Source: CAYHVK01 sp964360255 (GTDB taxonomy: Bacteria > Bdellovibrionota > Bdellovibrionia > Bdellovibrionales > UBA1609). Taken from it: a stretch of DNA of 64,000 nt. Below the pieces are notes generated by a model that saw nothing but the letters and a program-made list of their open reading frames with translations, searched no databases and was not told the origin of the DNA. The translations under genes were made by a program, and so were the position numbers. Below are positions 7,899 through 17,523 of this stretch, piece after piece (the first letter of the stretch is position 1; every line of letters begins with the position of its first letter). The stretch lies in contig CAYHVK010000017.1 of the NCBI GenBank assembly GCA_964360255.1, positions 1 to 64,000 on the forward strand, given 5' to 3'.

Positions 7899-8803
7899 GT
7901 GATGTGCAGTTTGATTGTAAAGTTCAGTTTCCTGAACCGCCGCCGGTGGGTGAAGCGGGCGGACCGAAGGCGATCAATGTCGGGGATATTTGGACGCTCA
8001 ATTGCGCTGGTAATTTGCCTCAGCCTTTTGCGCCTTCGGCGCAAATCGTTTTTGCTGATGAAAAAGAAAAACTCAATTTAAAAATTCTCAAAGTTCGCAG
8101 AAGCGACACCCTCAGCCACGAGTTTGATGTGGTTTCTTATAAGGCCGGTGAATTCACCGATCAGAAATTTATGATCACCGATGGGCAGAATGTAGGCCGC
8201 GTGACAGGCTTAAGTTGGAAGATCGAATCCGTGCTTCAGCAAGATTCAAAACCATTTCCTGCAATCGCCAGCGAAAAAATGAATTATCCGCTTTGGTTGT
8301 GGCTTTCAATCGCGGCGGTATTTTTAGTTATTGGATTAGTTATTTGGCGCGTGGTGAAGCGACGTAAGCAGCGCCAAGAATTAATTGAAACGGTGCTGGG
8401 TGTAGGTCATGAAACAAAATCATTTAGAGAGATTGTTAAGATTCAAAACAATCAGGCTTATGCTCAGCTCTGCCGAGATTTACGGAATGTTCAGAAAAGT
8501 ATGAATGCCTTTAAGCCAAAGCCAGCCAATGAAATCTGGCTAGATCTTGATAAAGCTTTTCGGTATTATCTGGTGCGTGAACTTCTGACTCCGGCCTTTA
8601 CTTGGTCGTCAAAACAAATTTTGGCTGATATTAAAAAGAACCACCGTAAGGTCTACAATGCGGCGCAATTGCTTTTGCGCCGCACGTTCTCAGAATTCGA
8701 TTTAGGTAGCGGCAAGGCTCTTACCATTCAAGATTGCGAACAGGTTTACGTTCTTGTGCGTGACGCCTGCGATAAAATATATGAAGTGAGATCTAAAAAA
8801 TGA
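7895..8803 (+). CDS. Membrane protein of the Bat operon (hypothetical)
   Basis: A 302-residue protein with one clear membrane segment at about 131-151 (PLWLWLSIAAVFLVIGLVIW), followed by a basic stop-transfer (KRRKQRQ). The N-terminal half (about 1-125) should face the periplasm although no signal peptide is seen, and the C-terminal half is helical and cytoplasmic. Similar single-pass proteins occupy this slot between DUF58 and the vWA genes in many Bat operons (DUF4381-like position). It overlaps both neighbours by four bases. The domain itself was not recognised with certainty. Confidence 0.7.
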   Translation: MSDVQFDCKVQFPEPPPVGEAGGPKAINVGDIWTLNCAGNLPQPFAPSAQIVFADEKEKLNLKILKVRRSDTLSHEFDVVSYKAGEFTDQKFMITDGQNVGRVTGLSWKIESVLQQDSKPFPAIASEKMNYPLWLWLSIAAVFLVIGLVIWRVVKRRKQRQELIETVLGVGHETKSFREIVKIQNNQAYAQLCRDLRNVQKSMNAFKPKPANEIWLDLDKAFRYYLVRELLTPAFTWSSKQILADIKKNHRKVYNAAQLLLRRTFSEFDLGSGKALTIQDCEQVYVLVRDACDKIYEVRSKK

Positions 8804-9825
8804 TGGAAGGCATATTCACTACAGGCTTTGCATCTGCAGCGGCATTTATGCTGATTCCGCTGCTAATCGCTTTACTGGCGTATAAAGTTTGGTCGCATCG
8901 TCGCCAAACACCGAGCCTTCAGTATTCGTCACTCAGTTTAGTTAAAGGGCTGCAAAGTTCTTATCGCAGTGTTTTGGTTTATTTACCTCTTGGTTTAAAA
9001 TTTGCCGCTCTTCTTTTCGTTGTTGTCGCTTTAGCACGCCCGCAGAAAGCGGATGAAAAAGTAAAACGTAATGTTGAGGGTATCGATATTATGATCGTTC
9101 TTGATATTTCTGACAGTATGCTCATTGAAGATATGAAGCCTGAGAACCGCATGGAGGCTTCAAAACTTGTGATTTCTAATTTTATTAAAGGCCGCACTTC
9201 AGATCGTATTGGTCTTGTGGTGTTTGCCGGTGAAGCTTACACTCGTGTTCCTTTGACTTTAGACTATCCGCTGCTTCTTGATAATGTAAAAAAAGTGAAG
9301 CCAAGCCGTAATATTAAAATGGGTACAGCTATCGGTGTGGCCTTAGCGACTGGGGTTGGACGTCTAAAGGAATCAAAAGCGAAAAGTCGCGTGATGATTT
9401 TCTTAACCGACGGAGAGAACAATAGCGGCACCGTCGACCCTGAAACCGCTTTACAGATGGCGGTTGATGAAAAACTGAAGGTTTACTCTATCGGTATGGG
9501 TAAAGACGGCGAAGCCCAGCTGCCGGTTTATATTCAAGATGCTTTTGGCAGTTCAATTAAGCAATATCGCCCCATTCACTCGAAAGTGAATGAACCCTTG
9601 CTTAAAAGCTTCGGCGACAAAACGGGCGGTCGCTTCTGGCGGGCCAATACTGGGCGTGAGCTTGATGAAGTCTTTAAAACAATTGATAGCCTTGAGCGCA
9701 CTAAAATTGATGTTGAAAAATACAGCCGCTACACTGAGCTCTTTCAGAACCCTCTACGTATTGCGGCCTTTCTCTTTATCTTAAGCCTGCTTTTAGGGCG
9801 TACTGTTTTGCGGAGGAATCCATGA
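8800..9825 (+). CDS. batA: BatA-type vWA membrane protein
   Basis: A 341-residue protein with two N-terminal membrane segments (about 10-28 and 62-82), a vWA domain with the MIDAS motif DISDSM at about residue 104, and FLTDGENNSG, followed by a C-terminal membrane segment (about 318-336). The order TM-TM-vWA-TM is that of BatA/BatB. Bat proteins are linked to stress or oxygen tolerance in several phyla; the molecular role is unclear. Coupled by 4-base overlaps to the genes on both sides. Confidence 0.88.
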   Translation: MMEGIFTTGFASAAAFMLIPLLIALLAYKVWSHRRQTPSLQYSSLSLVKGLQSSYRSVLVYLPLGLKFAALLFVVVALARPQKADEKVKRNVEGIDIMIVLDISDSMLIEDMKPENRMEASKLVISNFIKGRTSDRIGLVVFAGEAYTRVPLTLDYPLLLDNVKKVKPSRNIKMGTAIGVALATGVGRLKESKAKSRVMIFLTDGENNSGTVDPETALQMAVDEKLKVYSIGMGKDGEAQLPVYIQDAFGSSIKQYRPIHSKVNEPLLKSFGDKTGGRFWRANTGRELDEVFKTIDSLERTKIDVEKYSRYTELFQNPLRIAAFLFILSLLLGRTVLRRNP

Positions 9826-10889
9826 GCAGTTTTCAATTTCAAAATCCGACGGCTCTTTATTTTCTATGGCTCGTGCCAGTTATTTTTATCTTTGCTCAAT
9901 ACTTTCAAAAGCAAGCGCAAAAGAAAATTCAAAAGTCTTTAGGCTCAAAGCTTTTGCCGTTCTTAACATCATCAGTTTCGATCTCAAAAAGACGAATTAA
10001 GCTTTATCTTGAATGCCTTGTACTTTTCTTTTTGATTTTGGCTTTGGCGCGACCGCAATTGCAAGATGGCACACAGAAAGTTAAAAACGAAGGTATTGAG
10101 ATCGTTCTGCTTGTGGACGTCTCAAATAGTATGCTCGCTGAAGATGTGAAACCTTCGAGAATGGATTTGGCGAAATCTGAACTCAAGCGTTTAATTGATA
10201 TTTCAGGTGGAGACCGCTTTGGTCTTGTGGCTTTTGCCGGCTCTGCTGTCTTACTATCGCCAATGAGCACAGATCAAAACTCAATTAAAATGTTTATCGA
10301 TTCTCTCTCGCCAGACGCGGTGAGCACGCAAGGTACGGATTTTAAAAGAGGCCTTGATGAATCAAAGGCCGCTTTCGAGCGGGGTGGGGCCGATAAAGAT
10401 GATTCAGCGGTCACCCGGGCCATTTTAATTGTTTCGGATGGTGAAGATAATGAACCCGGCGCCATTGAAGCGGCGAAAAAACTAGTCGATGACGATATCT
10501 ATATTTTCACTCTCGCCATCGGCACTGAAAAGGGCGGCACGATCCCGATCAAAGATGATCGTGGTGAAATTCGTGGCTATCGTCGCGATCAATCAGGCCA
10601 AGTGGTACTAACACAAACTAAAGGCACCGTACTGAAGCAATTAGCTGAGGCCGGCAAAGGTTCGTTTCATCATGCGACCTTTCAAGGTGATGCGATTAAG
10701 CAGGTGCGCAGTGATATCGAGCGTCTGCAAAAAAGCCAGTTCGCTGACGGTGAAATTAAAACCTTCCAAGAGCTTTACCAGTATTTTCTGTTCTTGGCTT
10801 TCTTAGTAGCACTTTTTGAGATTTCAATGGGTGAGAGAGCTTCAGCGGGACGTATCTGGAGGGGCCGCTTCGAGGTGGTGGGAAGATGA
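9822..10889 (+). CDS. batB: BatB-type vWA membrane protein
   Basis: A 355-residue paralogue of the preceding BatA: N-terminal membrane segments (about 12-28 and 64-80), a vWA domain with MIDAS motif DVSNSM at about residue 101 and IVSDGEDNEPG, and a C-terminal membrane segment (about 315-335). The two genes probably arose by duplication and their products may form a membrane complex with BatC and BatD. The start overlaps the batA stop by four bases and the end overlaps batC. Confidence 0.88.
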   Translation: MSSFQFQNPTALYFLWLVPVIFIFAQYFQKQAQKKIQKSLGSKLLPFLTSSVSISKRRIKLYLECLVLFFLILALARPQLQDGTQKVKNEGIEIVLLVDVSNSMLAEDVKPSRMDLAKSELKRLIDISGGDRFGLVAFAGSAVLLSPMSTDQNSIKMFIDSLSPDAVSTQGTDFKRGLDESKAAFERGGADKDDSAVTRAILIVSDGEDNEPGAIEAAKKLVDDDIYIFTLAIGTEKGGTIPIKDDRGEIRGYRRDQSGQVVLTQTKGTVLKQLAEAGKGSFHHATFQGDAIKQVRSDIERLQKSQFADGEIKTFQELYQYFLFLAFLVALFEISMGERASAGRIWRGRFEVVGR

Positions 10890-11584
10890 CGTCATTTATT
10901 TTTAAATCTCTATTCAAAATTTCAATGCTTTATATTGGACTGACTTCCGTCTCATTAGCTGAAGCGGCAGATCCATCTTTAGGCACCATTCGCGATAATA
11001 ATAAAGCCGTTAGCGAAATGGCGGCTGAAAAAGCTTTTGCTGCCGAGAAATTATTTATTGGGGCTTTAGCTCATGATCCGTTTCGCCAAGAGTTGCGGTT
11101 TAATTTGGGGAATGCTTATTTCTTGCAGAAAAAATACGACCGCGCCTTAAAAGAGTTCGAGTCCGTCGTCCGTCAAACACCAGTTGGGCAATCGGCAGAA
11201 AACGACACCATTCGTTTTAAAGCTCTTTTTAACGGAGCGTTAGCGGCTCAAGAATTAAAAAATATCGATAAAGCTCTTGAACTCTATCAAGCGGCTCTTG
11301 AAATTCATCCGGACTCCATTGAAGTTAAAACCAATATTGAAATGCTCAACCAAAGTGGCGGCGGCGGTGGCGGTCAAGGCGATCAACAAAAGCCGCAAGA
11401 TAAAGATGGAAAAGATCCTGGCGCGGGCGAGCAAGAGCAAAAAGAACAGCCGAAAGAAAAAGGCGTTGACCAGCGTGATGTGAAAGACATTCTTGAAGAG
11501 CTTGAGCGCCAAGAGCAGAAAATTCGAGCTCTAGAATATGGCAATCAAAAAGGGCGTGAAAAAGGCCCTACAAAAGACTGGTAA
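10886..11584 (+). CDS. batC: BatC-type TPR protein
   Basis: A 232-residue protein with an N-terminal signal peptide (SMLYIGLTSVSLAEA), TPR repeats at about 45-150 (FRQELRFNLGNAYFLQKKYD, ALELYQAALEIHPD) and then a charged low-complexity tail rich in Gly, Gln, Lys and Glu. TPR-plus-charged-tail proteins occupy the BatC position in Bat operons and are thought to act as periplasmic scaffolds. It begins inside the end of batB and is followed 20 bases later by batD with its own AAAGGA site. Confidence 0.82.
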   Translation: MTSFIFKSLFKISMLYIGLTSVSLAEAADPSLGTIRDNNKAVSEMAAEKAFAAEKLFIGALAHDPFRQELRFNLGNAYFLQKKYDRALKEFESVVRQTPVGQSAENDTIRFKALFNGALAAQELKNIDKALELYQAALEIHPDSIEVKTNIEMLNQSGGGGGGQGDQQKPQDKDGKDPGAGEQEQKEQPKEKGVDQRDVKDILEELERQEQKIRALEYGNQKGREKGPTKDW

Positions 11585-11604
11585 AAGATAAGAAAGGACG
11601 ATCA

Positions 11605-13539
11605 ATGAGAATTCTAAGATTATTTTCAGTTTTAAGTTTTCTTTTTATATTTTCAAATGCCTTCGGGCAAACGATCACCGCTGAAGTTGAACCTAAAATT
11701 GTGCGCCCGAATGATCATTTTATTCTCTCGGTTACGGTTTCAAGTGAAGCCAGCGTAAATGTCGAGCAGCCTGAACTGCCGAACCTTTCTGTTTTTCGTT
11801 TACTGAATGTTTCAACTTCATCAGAGACGCGTAGTATTTTTGATGGCGGTCGGTTTCAAGTCTCAAGAGCACAAACTTTTAATTACGAACTTGAAGCCTT
11901 GCAGCCGGGTACTTTTAGAATTGAACCGATTGTAGTTGTGGTAAATGGCCAGGCGAAGGCGGCGCCCAGTGTTTCAATCACTGTTGACCCAGCTGCGGCC
12001 GGTCGTCAGCAGCGTCCTCAGGGTGGCGGCATTCCAGGCGGAAGTGGCGGAAACTTTCCTGAAGAAGAAGAGCAAGAAGAGTCTTTTCAGCAGATGGACG
12101 ATATGTTTCAGCAACTTCTTCAGCGTCGTTTAGAGCAACTTCAACGTGGGGGGCGAAATGCTCCACGAGGCGGCGGTCAGCCCCCAGCGGGTGGAGTGGT
12201 TTCACCTGCAGATTTGAAAGATGCTTTTTATGTTGAGGTTGAGGTCGATAAAACAAAAGTCTTTGTAGGCGAGCAGCTCACAGTCAGCTGGTATCTTGTC
12301 ACGCGCGCCCAAGTTTCTGATATCGATACGTTAAAATATCCAGCTGTCGCTGGGTTTTGGCGTGAAGATCTTGAACTAGCCACACGATTGAATTTCAGAC
12401 CTGAAGTGATTAATGGTGTAAACTACAATCGAGCTTTACTGGCTTCATTTGCACTTTTTCCGCTTAAAGCGGGCGAATCTAAGATCGATGAGTACACAGC
12501 TCGCTGCACATTGCTGGCCATGGGCGCATTCGGCGTGACGGGTCAGCAGACGATTACCAAGTCCAGTCAGATTGTGCCTATTACGGTGCTTCCACTTCCA
12601 GCTGAGAATAAACCTGAGAGTTTTTCTGGGGCCGTCGGTGAATTTAAAGTCGCAGCAAGAGTTGAGAAAAACCAAGTTGAAACCGGAGTGCCGTTCACTT
12701 TAAAAATTCGTTTCGAAGGCCGTGGCAACGCAAAACCGATCGATTTGAATAAAACATCTTGGCCAGAAGGTCTCGAGTTTTATGATAAAAAAAGTAACAC
12801 GAAATACTTCACCGATGGCCGTAGTTACAAAGAGTTTGAGGTTATTTTAGTCCCTCGCAAAGAGGGTGAAATTAAATTGCCAGCCATTGAATTTGCTTTT
12901 TTTGATCCGGTGAAAAAAGCTTACTACAAAGAGATGACCGCCGAAATTCCTTTGACAGTTATCAAAGGTGAAAATCAAGGACCTCTTGAGTCCCAACCTT
13001 TAGCCAATATGCAAGCTTCTGCCGAGCCAGCAAAGCCGGTTTTACCAGGCTTATCACTTCAACTTCGTGAATCTTCGTTATGGCCCGATGAATATAAAAT
13101 TTATGCGTGGGGCCTTGTGTTTTTCGCTGGCGTTTTCTATTTAATTTGGCGGGGTGTGAAAGAGTTTCGCTCATCAGAAAAAAGAGAGAGTCTTAAAAAG
13201 ATTGTTAGAAGTAAATTCTCTGAGATCGATCAATTGGCCAGCAAAGGCGAAATTCGCAAAGCCGCTGTAGAGATGACCAATTTGGTTTATTTAATCCTCG
13301 GTGAGCTATCAGGAGCCGGGGGAGCCAGTCGCGAACTCAGTGCCCTTTTAGAGAAGTCTCCACCGAGTTTTAGACGTGATGTGGGTGCTGCACTTGAGAC
13401 GAGCATGAGAAATCTTGAAGTTTTGGCTTTTGCGCCCACCGAACTTATGGGCAAAGATCCAAAAAAAGTTTTAAACGAAGCTCAGAGTTTGTTGAAAAAA
13501 TCTCTTGAGTATAACTTCGATGAAATACAGGAAGCATGA
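11605..13539 (+). CDS. batD: BatD-type protein
   Basis: A 644-residue exported protein. A signal peptide ends near NAFG-Q (residue 21). It is followed by two or three immunoglobulin-like BatD domains with the ITAEVEPKIVRPNDHFIL start and the second unit beginning FYVEVEVDKTKVFVGEQ, then a membrane segment at about 500-517 and a cytoplasmic helical tail. Between the first two domains is a Gly/Gln/Arg-rich linker (about 130-200). BatD is the large periplasmic member of the Bat set. It overlaps the lytic transglycosylase gene by four bases. Confidence 0.87.
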   Translation: MRILRLFSVLSFLFIFSNAFGQTITAEVEPKIVRPNDHFILSVTVSSEASVNVEQPELPNLSVFRLLNVSTSSETRSIFDGGRFQVSRAQTFNYELEALQPGTFRIEPIVVVVNGQAKAAPSVSITVDPAAAGRQQRPQGGGIPGGSGGNFPEEEEQEESFQQMDDMFQQLLQRRLEQLQRGGRNAPRGGGQPPAGGVVSPADLKDAFYVEVEVDKTKVFVGEQLTVSWYLVTRAQVSDIDTLKYPAVAGFWREDLELATRLNFRPEVINGVNYNRALLASFALFPLKAGESKIDEYTARCTLLAMGAFGVTGQQTITKSSQIVPITVLPLPAENKPESFSGAVGEFKVAARVEKNQVETGVPFTLKIRFEGRGNAKPIDLNKTSWPEGLEFYDKKSNTKYFTDGRSYKEFEVILVPRKEGEIKLPAIEFAFFDPVKKAYYKEMTAEIPLTVIKGENQGPLESQPLANMQASAEPAKPVLPGLSLQLRESSLWPDEYKIYAWGLVFFAGVFYLIWRGVKEFRSSEKRESLKKIVRSKFSEIDQLASKGEIRKAAVEMTNLVYLILGELSGAGGASRELSALLEKSPPSFRRDVGAALETSMRNLEVLAFAPTELMGKDPKKVLNEAQSLLKKSLEYNFDEIQEA

Positions 13540-15827
13540 CACGTAAAAAAATAAGATATAGAAACTTGAAGTTGACCGCTATCGCTATTTTAATTCTCGG
13601 CATGAATGCCGAGGCTCAGTTAAAATCCATCACCCTCAGGTGGAATGACAAACCAGCCACTAACCGCTGGCTTTTTGAAGATAAGCCAAAAATTTTAGAT
13701 CGTGGTTTAGTTGTTGATCTTTACAATGTGAAGCGGGCAGAGGCCGATAAGAATTATGAAAAGTGTTACTCTTTAGTTAAAAAAGCTGATGTAAAAGGGT
13801 CTTTGATCCGTCACTGGTTGGTTTTACAAAGACTTAATTGTGCTATTGCTCACTATAAAATGAAAAAGAAGGGTGTCGAGTATTTACAAGAGTCTTTCTC
13901 AGTAGTGGTTCGTGACCGCGATTTGTTTTCACCTGGAAACCATTTAAATAAAATGCGCGAGAAATGGAATGAAGCTGGACTTCTGCTTTTTGATGCCCAG
14001 ATGCGGGCTCGCTCGAAAACCGCGTGGAAGACTTACGATGCTCTCGAAGAATTTTCTTTTTACCTCTCGCGCAGCCAAAGAGCGGAAATGTATCGCCTCG
14101 CTGGTGAAATTGCTTTTTACGAGCAGAACCTGCCTTTAGCAGTTTCATTTTACACCAGATCACTCAGCGAAGAAAATCGTGACGGCGTGCAAGCTCGTCT
14201 TAAAATTATTCGTAATGAATACTTGCGAGCCATGAAAAAACCGCTCCCATCAGACGCTACTGTGACTGTGGATGATTCTTTATCGGCAACAGCTGCAGAA
14301 TTAGCTATTGAAAAGCGAATGAAAGAATCAAGTCAGAGTAATGACTTAGTGGCCGTGGTTGAAGATGGTGTGCAACTCTTAAGAGAATTCCCAGGTGGAA
14401 TTCGAGCACATGCCGCCCACAAACAGATTCTGAATATCTATTTAAATCTTGCCAATAAAAAAGACGAGAAGTTTGTAAACCTGCGCAAGCGGGTGGTGTC
14501 ACAAATGGCAAAAGTTGATGGGGCTCGTCTATTTGAATGGGCCAGTGTCATGGTGGCTCGTGAGTATTATGAAGACGCAATAACCCTCGCTGAAAGCTCA
14601 GCCGAGCAGCTGGGCGGCCAGCCTTTATCAACGGCGGTTGTGCTACTCGCCGCAGATAGCGCCCTTCATTCATCTGACTTTAAATTAGCACAAAAATATT
14701 TCGAGCTTTTGATTCAGAAGCACGCGGGCACTGAGGCTTCTTTTGAGGCCACATTCCGTTTCGGGCTTTTGCAGTATCGTCAGGGCGCTTATGCTGAAGC
14801 CTCAACGCTCTTTGAAAAATATTTGATGAATCGTCAAAATCAGACAGGTTATTTAGAGTTTGATATTCCGGCGATGTATTGGATGTGGCGGGCTCAACAA
14901 CAACTCAAGAACACGCGCGCTGATGAAGTGGCCAAAGAATTAATTCGTCGCTTTCCCCTCAGTTATTATGGTTTAAAAGCCCGTTACGAATTGGGTGGGC
15001 AGAAGCTGGCGTTTGAGAAGAAAATTATCGGACCGAAAGTAAAAGCTGAAGTTTTTGTTACTCCGCACGAGAGCGAAGCTTGGGAGAGGTTTTTAATTCT
15101 CGCACGCGCCGGATGGATGAGTGAGGCTCAGGCTGAACTTGATTTAATTTCGCCTCCAGCCGACGCCGAAGGTAAAATTATCTGGGCCCGTTTATGGGCT
15201 TCAGTTCTTGGCTACAATAAAGCTTTTGAGCTTTTGACTTCTGCCTGGCAAGAAGATGCTGCGCTGATTCACGAAGAAGCTCTTAAGATTGCTTATCCAA
15301 AAGAATTTTTAAGTTTGATTGAGGCCGAAGCGAAGCGCACAAAACTACCAGTAATATTAGTACTTTCGCTCATGCGCCAAGAGAGCAGTTTTCGTTTTGA
15401 TGTGACCAGCCCAGCCAATGCCATGGGACTTATGCAGATTATTCCAACGACGGCGAAAGAAATTGCCGGTGATATGAAATTAAGATCCTACACAATGGCG
15501 CAGGATTTGTTTTTGCCTTCTGTGAATGTAAAAATCGGCACCACTTATCTTTCAAGATTGCTGAGAAATTTTGATGGCAATGTTCCTCTCGCTCTTGCGG
15601 CTTACAATGCAGGAATTGGTAATGTAAAAGGGTGGTTGGCTGCGCGTAGAGACTTGAAAGATTTGAAGTCTGTGAAAAGCTCTGAAACCCAAGCTGAGAT
15701 TTGGTTTGACGAACTTCCATGGAGCGAAACAAGTGGCTATATTAAATCCATTCTTCGTAATTATTTAATCTACCGGTATTTAGACCAGGGTGATGTGGTT
15801 TGGAAAGATCCGGTTTGGCAGAATTAG
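13536..15827 (+). CDS. Slt70-type soluble lytic murein transglycosylase
   Basis: A 763-residue protein with a signal peptide (about 1-28, ending AEA), a long helical TPR-like superhelix (about 60-580) and a C-terminal SLT domain. The catalytic Glu is in MRQESSFRFDV at about residue 615; AMGLMQIIPTTAKE and LALAAYNAGIGNV complete the signature. Such enzymes cut glycan strands and leave 1,6-anhydro-muramyl ends. The start lies inside the batD stop (ATGA), which ties peptidoglycan cutting directly to the MoxR/Bat system. In a predator, prey-wall or septum remodelling are both possible. Confidence 0.93.
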   Translation: MTRKKIRYRNLKLTAIAILILGMNAEAQLKSITLRWNDKPATNRWLFEDKPKILDRGLVVDLYNVKRAEADKNYEKCYSLVKKADVKGSLIRHWLVLQRLNCAIAHYKMKKKGVEYLQESFSVVVRDRDLFSPGNHLNKMREKWNEAGLLLFDAQMRARSKTAWKTYDALEEFSFYLSRSQRAEMYRLAGEIAFYEQNLPLAVSFYTRSLSEENRDGVQARLKIIRNEYLRAMKKPLPSDATVTVDDSLSATAAELAIEKRMKESSQSNDLVAVVEDGVQLLREFPGGIRAHAAHKQILNIYLNLANKKDEKFVNLRKRVVSQMAKVDGARLFEWASVMVAREYYEDAITLAESSAEQLGGQPLSTAVVLLAADSALHSSDFKLAQKYFELLIQKHAGTEASFEATFRFGLLQYRQGAYAEASTLFEKYLMNRQNQTGYLEFDIPAMYWMWRAQQQLKNTRADEVAKELIRRFPLSYYGLKARYELGGQKLAFEKKIIGPKVKAEVFVTPHESEAWERFLILARAGWMSEAQAELDLISPPADAEGKIIWARLWASVLGYNKAFELLTSAWQEDAALIHEEALKIAYPKEFLSLIEAEAKRTKLPVILVLSLMRQESSFRFDVTSPANAMGLMQIIPTTAKEIAGDMKLRSYTMAQDLFLPSVNVKIGTTYLSRLLRNFDGNVPLALAAYNAGIGNVKGWLAARRDLKDLKSVKSSETQAEIWFDELPWSETSGYIKSILRNYLIYRYLDQGDVVWKDPVWQN

Positions 15828-15838
15828 GGTTGTTTTAG

Positions 15839-15868
15839 TTGTAAAAAACGTAAACTATCGCGTAGACT
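15839..15868 (+). promoter_or_regulatory. Candidate sigma-70 promoter of mltD, very close to the ATG
   Basis: TTGTAA (15839-15844), an 18-base spacer and TAGACT (15863-15868). Only six bases separate the -10 box from the mltD ATG and no Shine-Dalgarno sequence is present, so the transcript would be leaderless. Confidence 0.45.
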
Positions 15869-15874
15869 AATTTC

Positions 15875-17503
15875 ATGAATAAAAGACTCAAAATCATCTT
15901 TGCCGCAGGGCTCTTGCTAGGCGTAGGTCTAGCTACTTCAGGCTGTGCTACTTCTGGTTCTAAGAATATTCAAGAAGTGACAGTGACACCTCCGGCAGAC
16001 GGTTACAAGCCAAGTCCGCACTACGGAAACGTTTCAACTCCAATGAATCCTTCTGTACAAAAATGGATCAATTATTTCACGGGCCGCGGACGCAAGCACA
16101 TGCAAGTGTACTTAGAGCGCTCTTCTCGTTATATCCCAATGATGAAAGGTGTTTTTCGCGAACGCGGAATGCCTGATGAGTTGGCTTACATCGCCCTTAT
16201 TGAATCGGGTTTCAGTCCAACTGCATTCAGTCATGCATCAGCCGTGGGTTATTGGCAGTTTATTCGCGGAACAGGTCTTCGCTACAATTTGAAAATCGAT
16301 CCGTATACTGATGAAAGACGTGATCCGATTCTTTCAACTCAAGCCGCAGCTAATTATCTCGACACTCTTTATGGAATGTTCGGTGATTGGCACTTAGCGA
16401 TTGCTTCTTACAATGCTGGTGAGAACCGTATTGCAGGCGCTGTTAGAAAAACAAGAAACCGTAATTTCTGGGAGATCGCAGCCATGCGCCGTGCGCTTCC
16501 GCGTGAAACGCAAAACTATATTCCTAAATACGTAGCTGCGGTTTACATCGCTTCAAATCCTGAAGCGTATGGTTTTACGAATATTGATTTTCAGCCTGAG
16601 TTCGAGTTTGAATCTATTGTCATCCAGAAACCTGTGAGTCTTGAACTCTTAGCAGAAGCTCTCGGTATTAAGTACGAAGATTTAAAGCGTATGAACCCAC
16701 GTTATAAGAGCGATTATGTTCCGGTTTACACGGACCGAGAAAATGCCGTTCGCGTACCAGTCGGCCGCACAGCTGATGCTTTGGCAATGATAGAGCGAGC
16801 TTACTCAGAGGCCCCACGTCGCTATATCGCAAGTTTCGAGTATTATAAAGTTCGTCGGGGCGACACACTTTCAGGTATTGCGAGAAAGTTTCGCACCTCA
16901 ATTGCACGTATACGTGACCTCAATGATTGGGCGGGCCGCAAAACTATGATTCGCATAGGCCAGAAAATTAAAGTTCCAGATGGAATGCCAATGCAAGCCA
17001 TTGAGCGTGAAACGAAGAAAGAAAAGTCTTCACGTGCTCCTGCGGCTAAAAAAGAAAGTAATAACATTCAAGTTCGTTATCATAGAGTTGAAAAGGGTGA
17101 GACCCTTCTTGGTATTGCTCATCGTAATAACCTAACTATGAGTGAATTGATCAAATTGAACAAGATGGCTAATCGCAAACATGTACGTATTGGCGAAAAG
17201 CTTCTTGTTTCTAAAAAATTCTTATCTTCCGATGAAGTTGAACGACTTGCGAGAAGTTCAGATGCGCCAGCTTCAAAGAAGATCGCACGTAATACTAGCA
17301 AAGCAAAGTCTTCGAAACGTGTCAGTCGTGTAGCCGGTGCTTCGCGCGCCACTGCATCTAAAAAGCACACAGTTCGTCGCGGTGAGAACCTAACGACTAT
17401 AGCTCGTCAGTATAACGTTTCAGTGGGCGAGATCACTAAAGCCAACGCTCTCAATACGCGGGCTAAACTTTTTGTTGGTAAATCAATTATCATTCCTGAT
17501 TAA
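15875..17503 (+). CDS. mltD: MltD-like membrane-bound lytic transglycosylase with three LysM domains
   Basis: A 542-residue lipoprotein. The lipobox is TSGC at about residue 24. The SLT domain has the catalytic Glu110 in LIESGFSPTA, followed by SAVGYWQFI and LAIASYNAGENRI. Three LysM peptidoglycan-binding repeats follow, starting near residues 322, 400 and 495 (YKVRRGDTLSGIAR, HRVEKGETLLGIAH, HTVRRGENLTTIAR), linked by Lys/Ser-rich stretches. The enzyme should be anchored in the outer membrane and cleave murein glycan. It follows the Slt gene by 47 bases but seems to have its own promoter. No ribosome-binding site is seen. Confidence 0.93.
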   Translation: MNKRLKIIFAAGLLLGVGLATSGCATSGSKNIQEVTVTPPADGYKPSPHYGNVSTPMNPSVQKWINYFTGRGRKHMQVYLERSSRYIPMMKGVFRERGMPDELAYIALIESGFSPTAFSHASAVGYWQFIRGTGLRYNLKIDPYTDERRDPILSTQAAANYLDTLYGMFGDWHLAIASYNAGENRIAGAVRKTRNRNFWEIAAMRRALPRETQNYIPKYVAAVYIASNPEAYGFTNIDFQPEFEFESIVIQKPVSLELLAEALGIKYEDLKRMNPRYKSDYVPVYTDRENAVRVPVGRTADALAMIERAYSEAPRRYIASFEYYKVRRGDTLSGIARKFRTSIARIRDLNDWAGRKTMIRIGQKIKVPDGMPMQAIERETKKEKSSRAPAAKKESNNIQVRYHRVEKGETLLGIAHRNNLTMSELIKLNKMANRKHVRIGEKLLVSKKFLSSDEVERLARSSDAPASKKIARNTSKAKSSKRVSRVAGASRATASKKHTVRRGENLTTIARQYNVSVGEITKANALNTRAKLFVGKSIIIPD

Positions 17504-17523
17504 TAAGTAGGTGCTGAAAGCTG

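Noticed and set aside
11978..12256. Minus-strand open frame inside batD
   Set aside because: It is an antisense shadow of the Gly/Gln/Arg-rich linker of batD, with no ribosome-binding site or recognisable domain.
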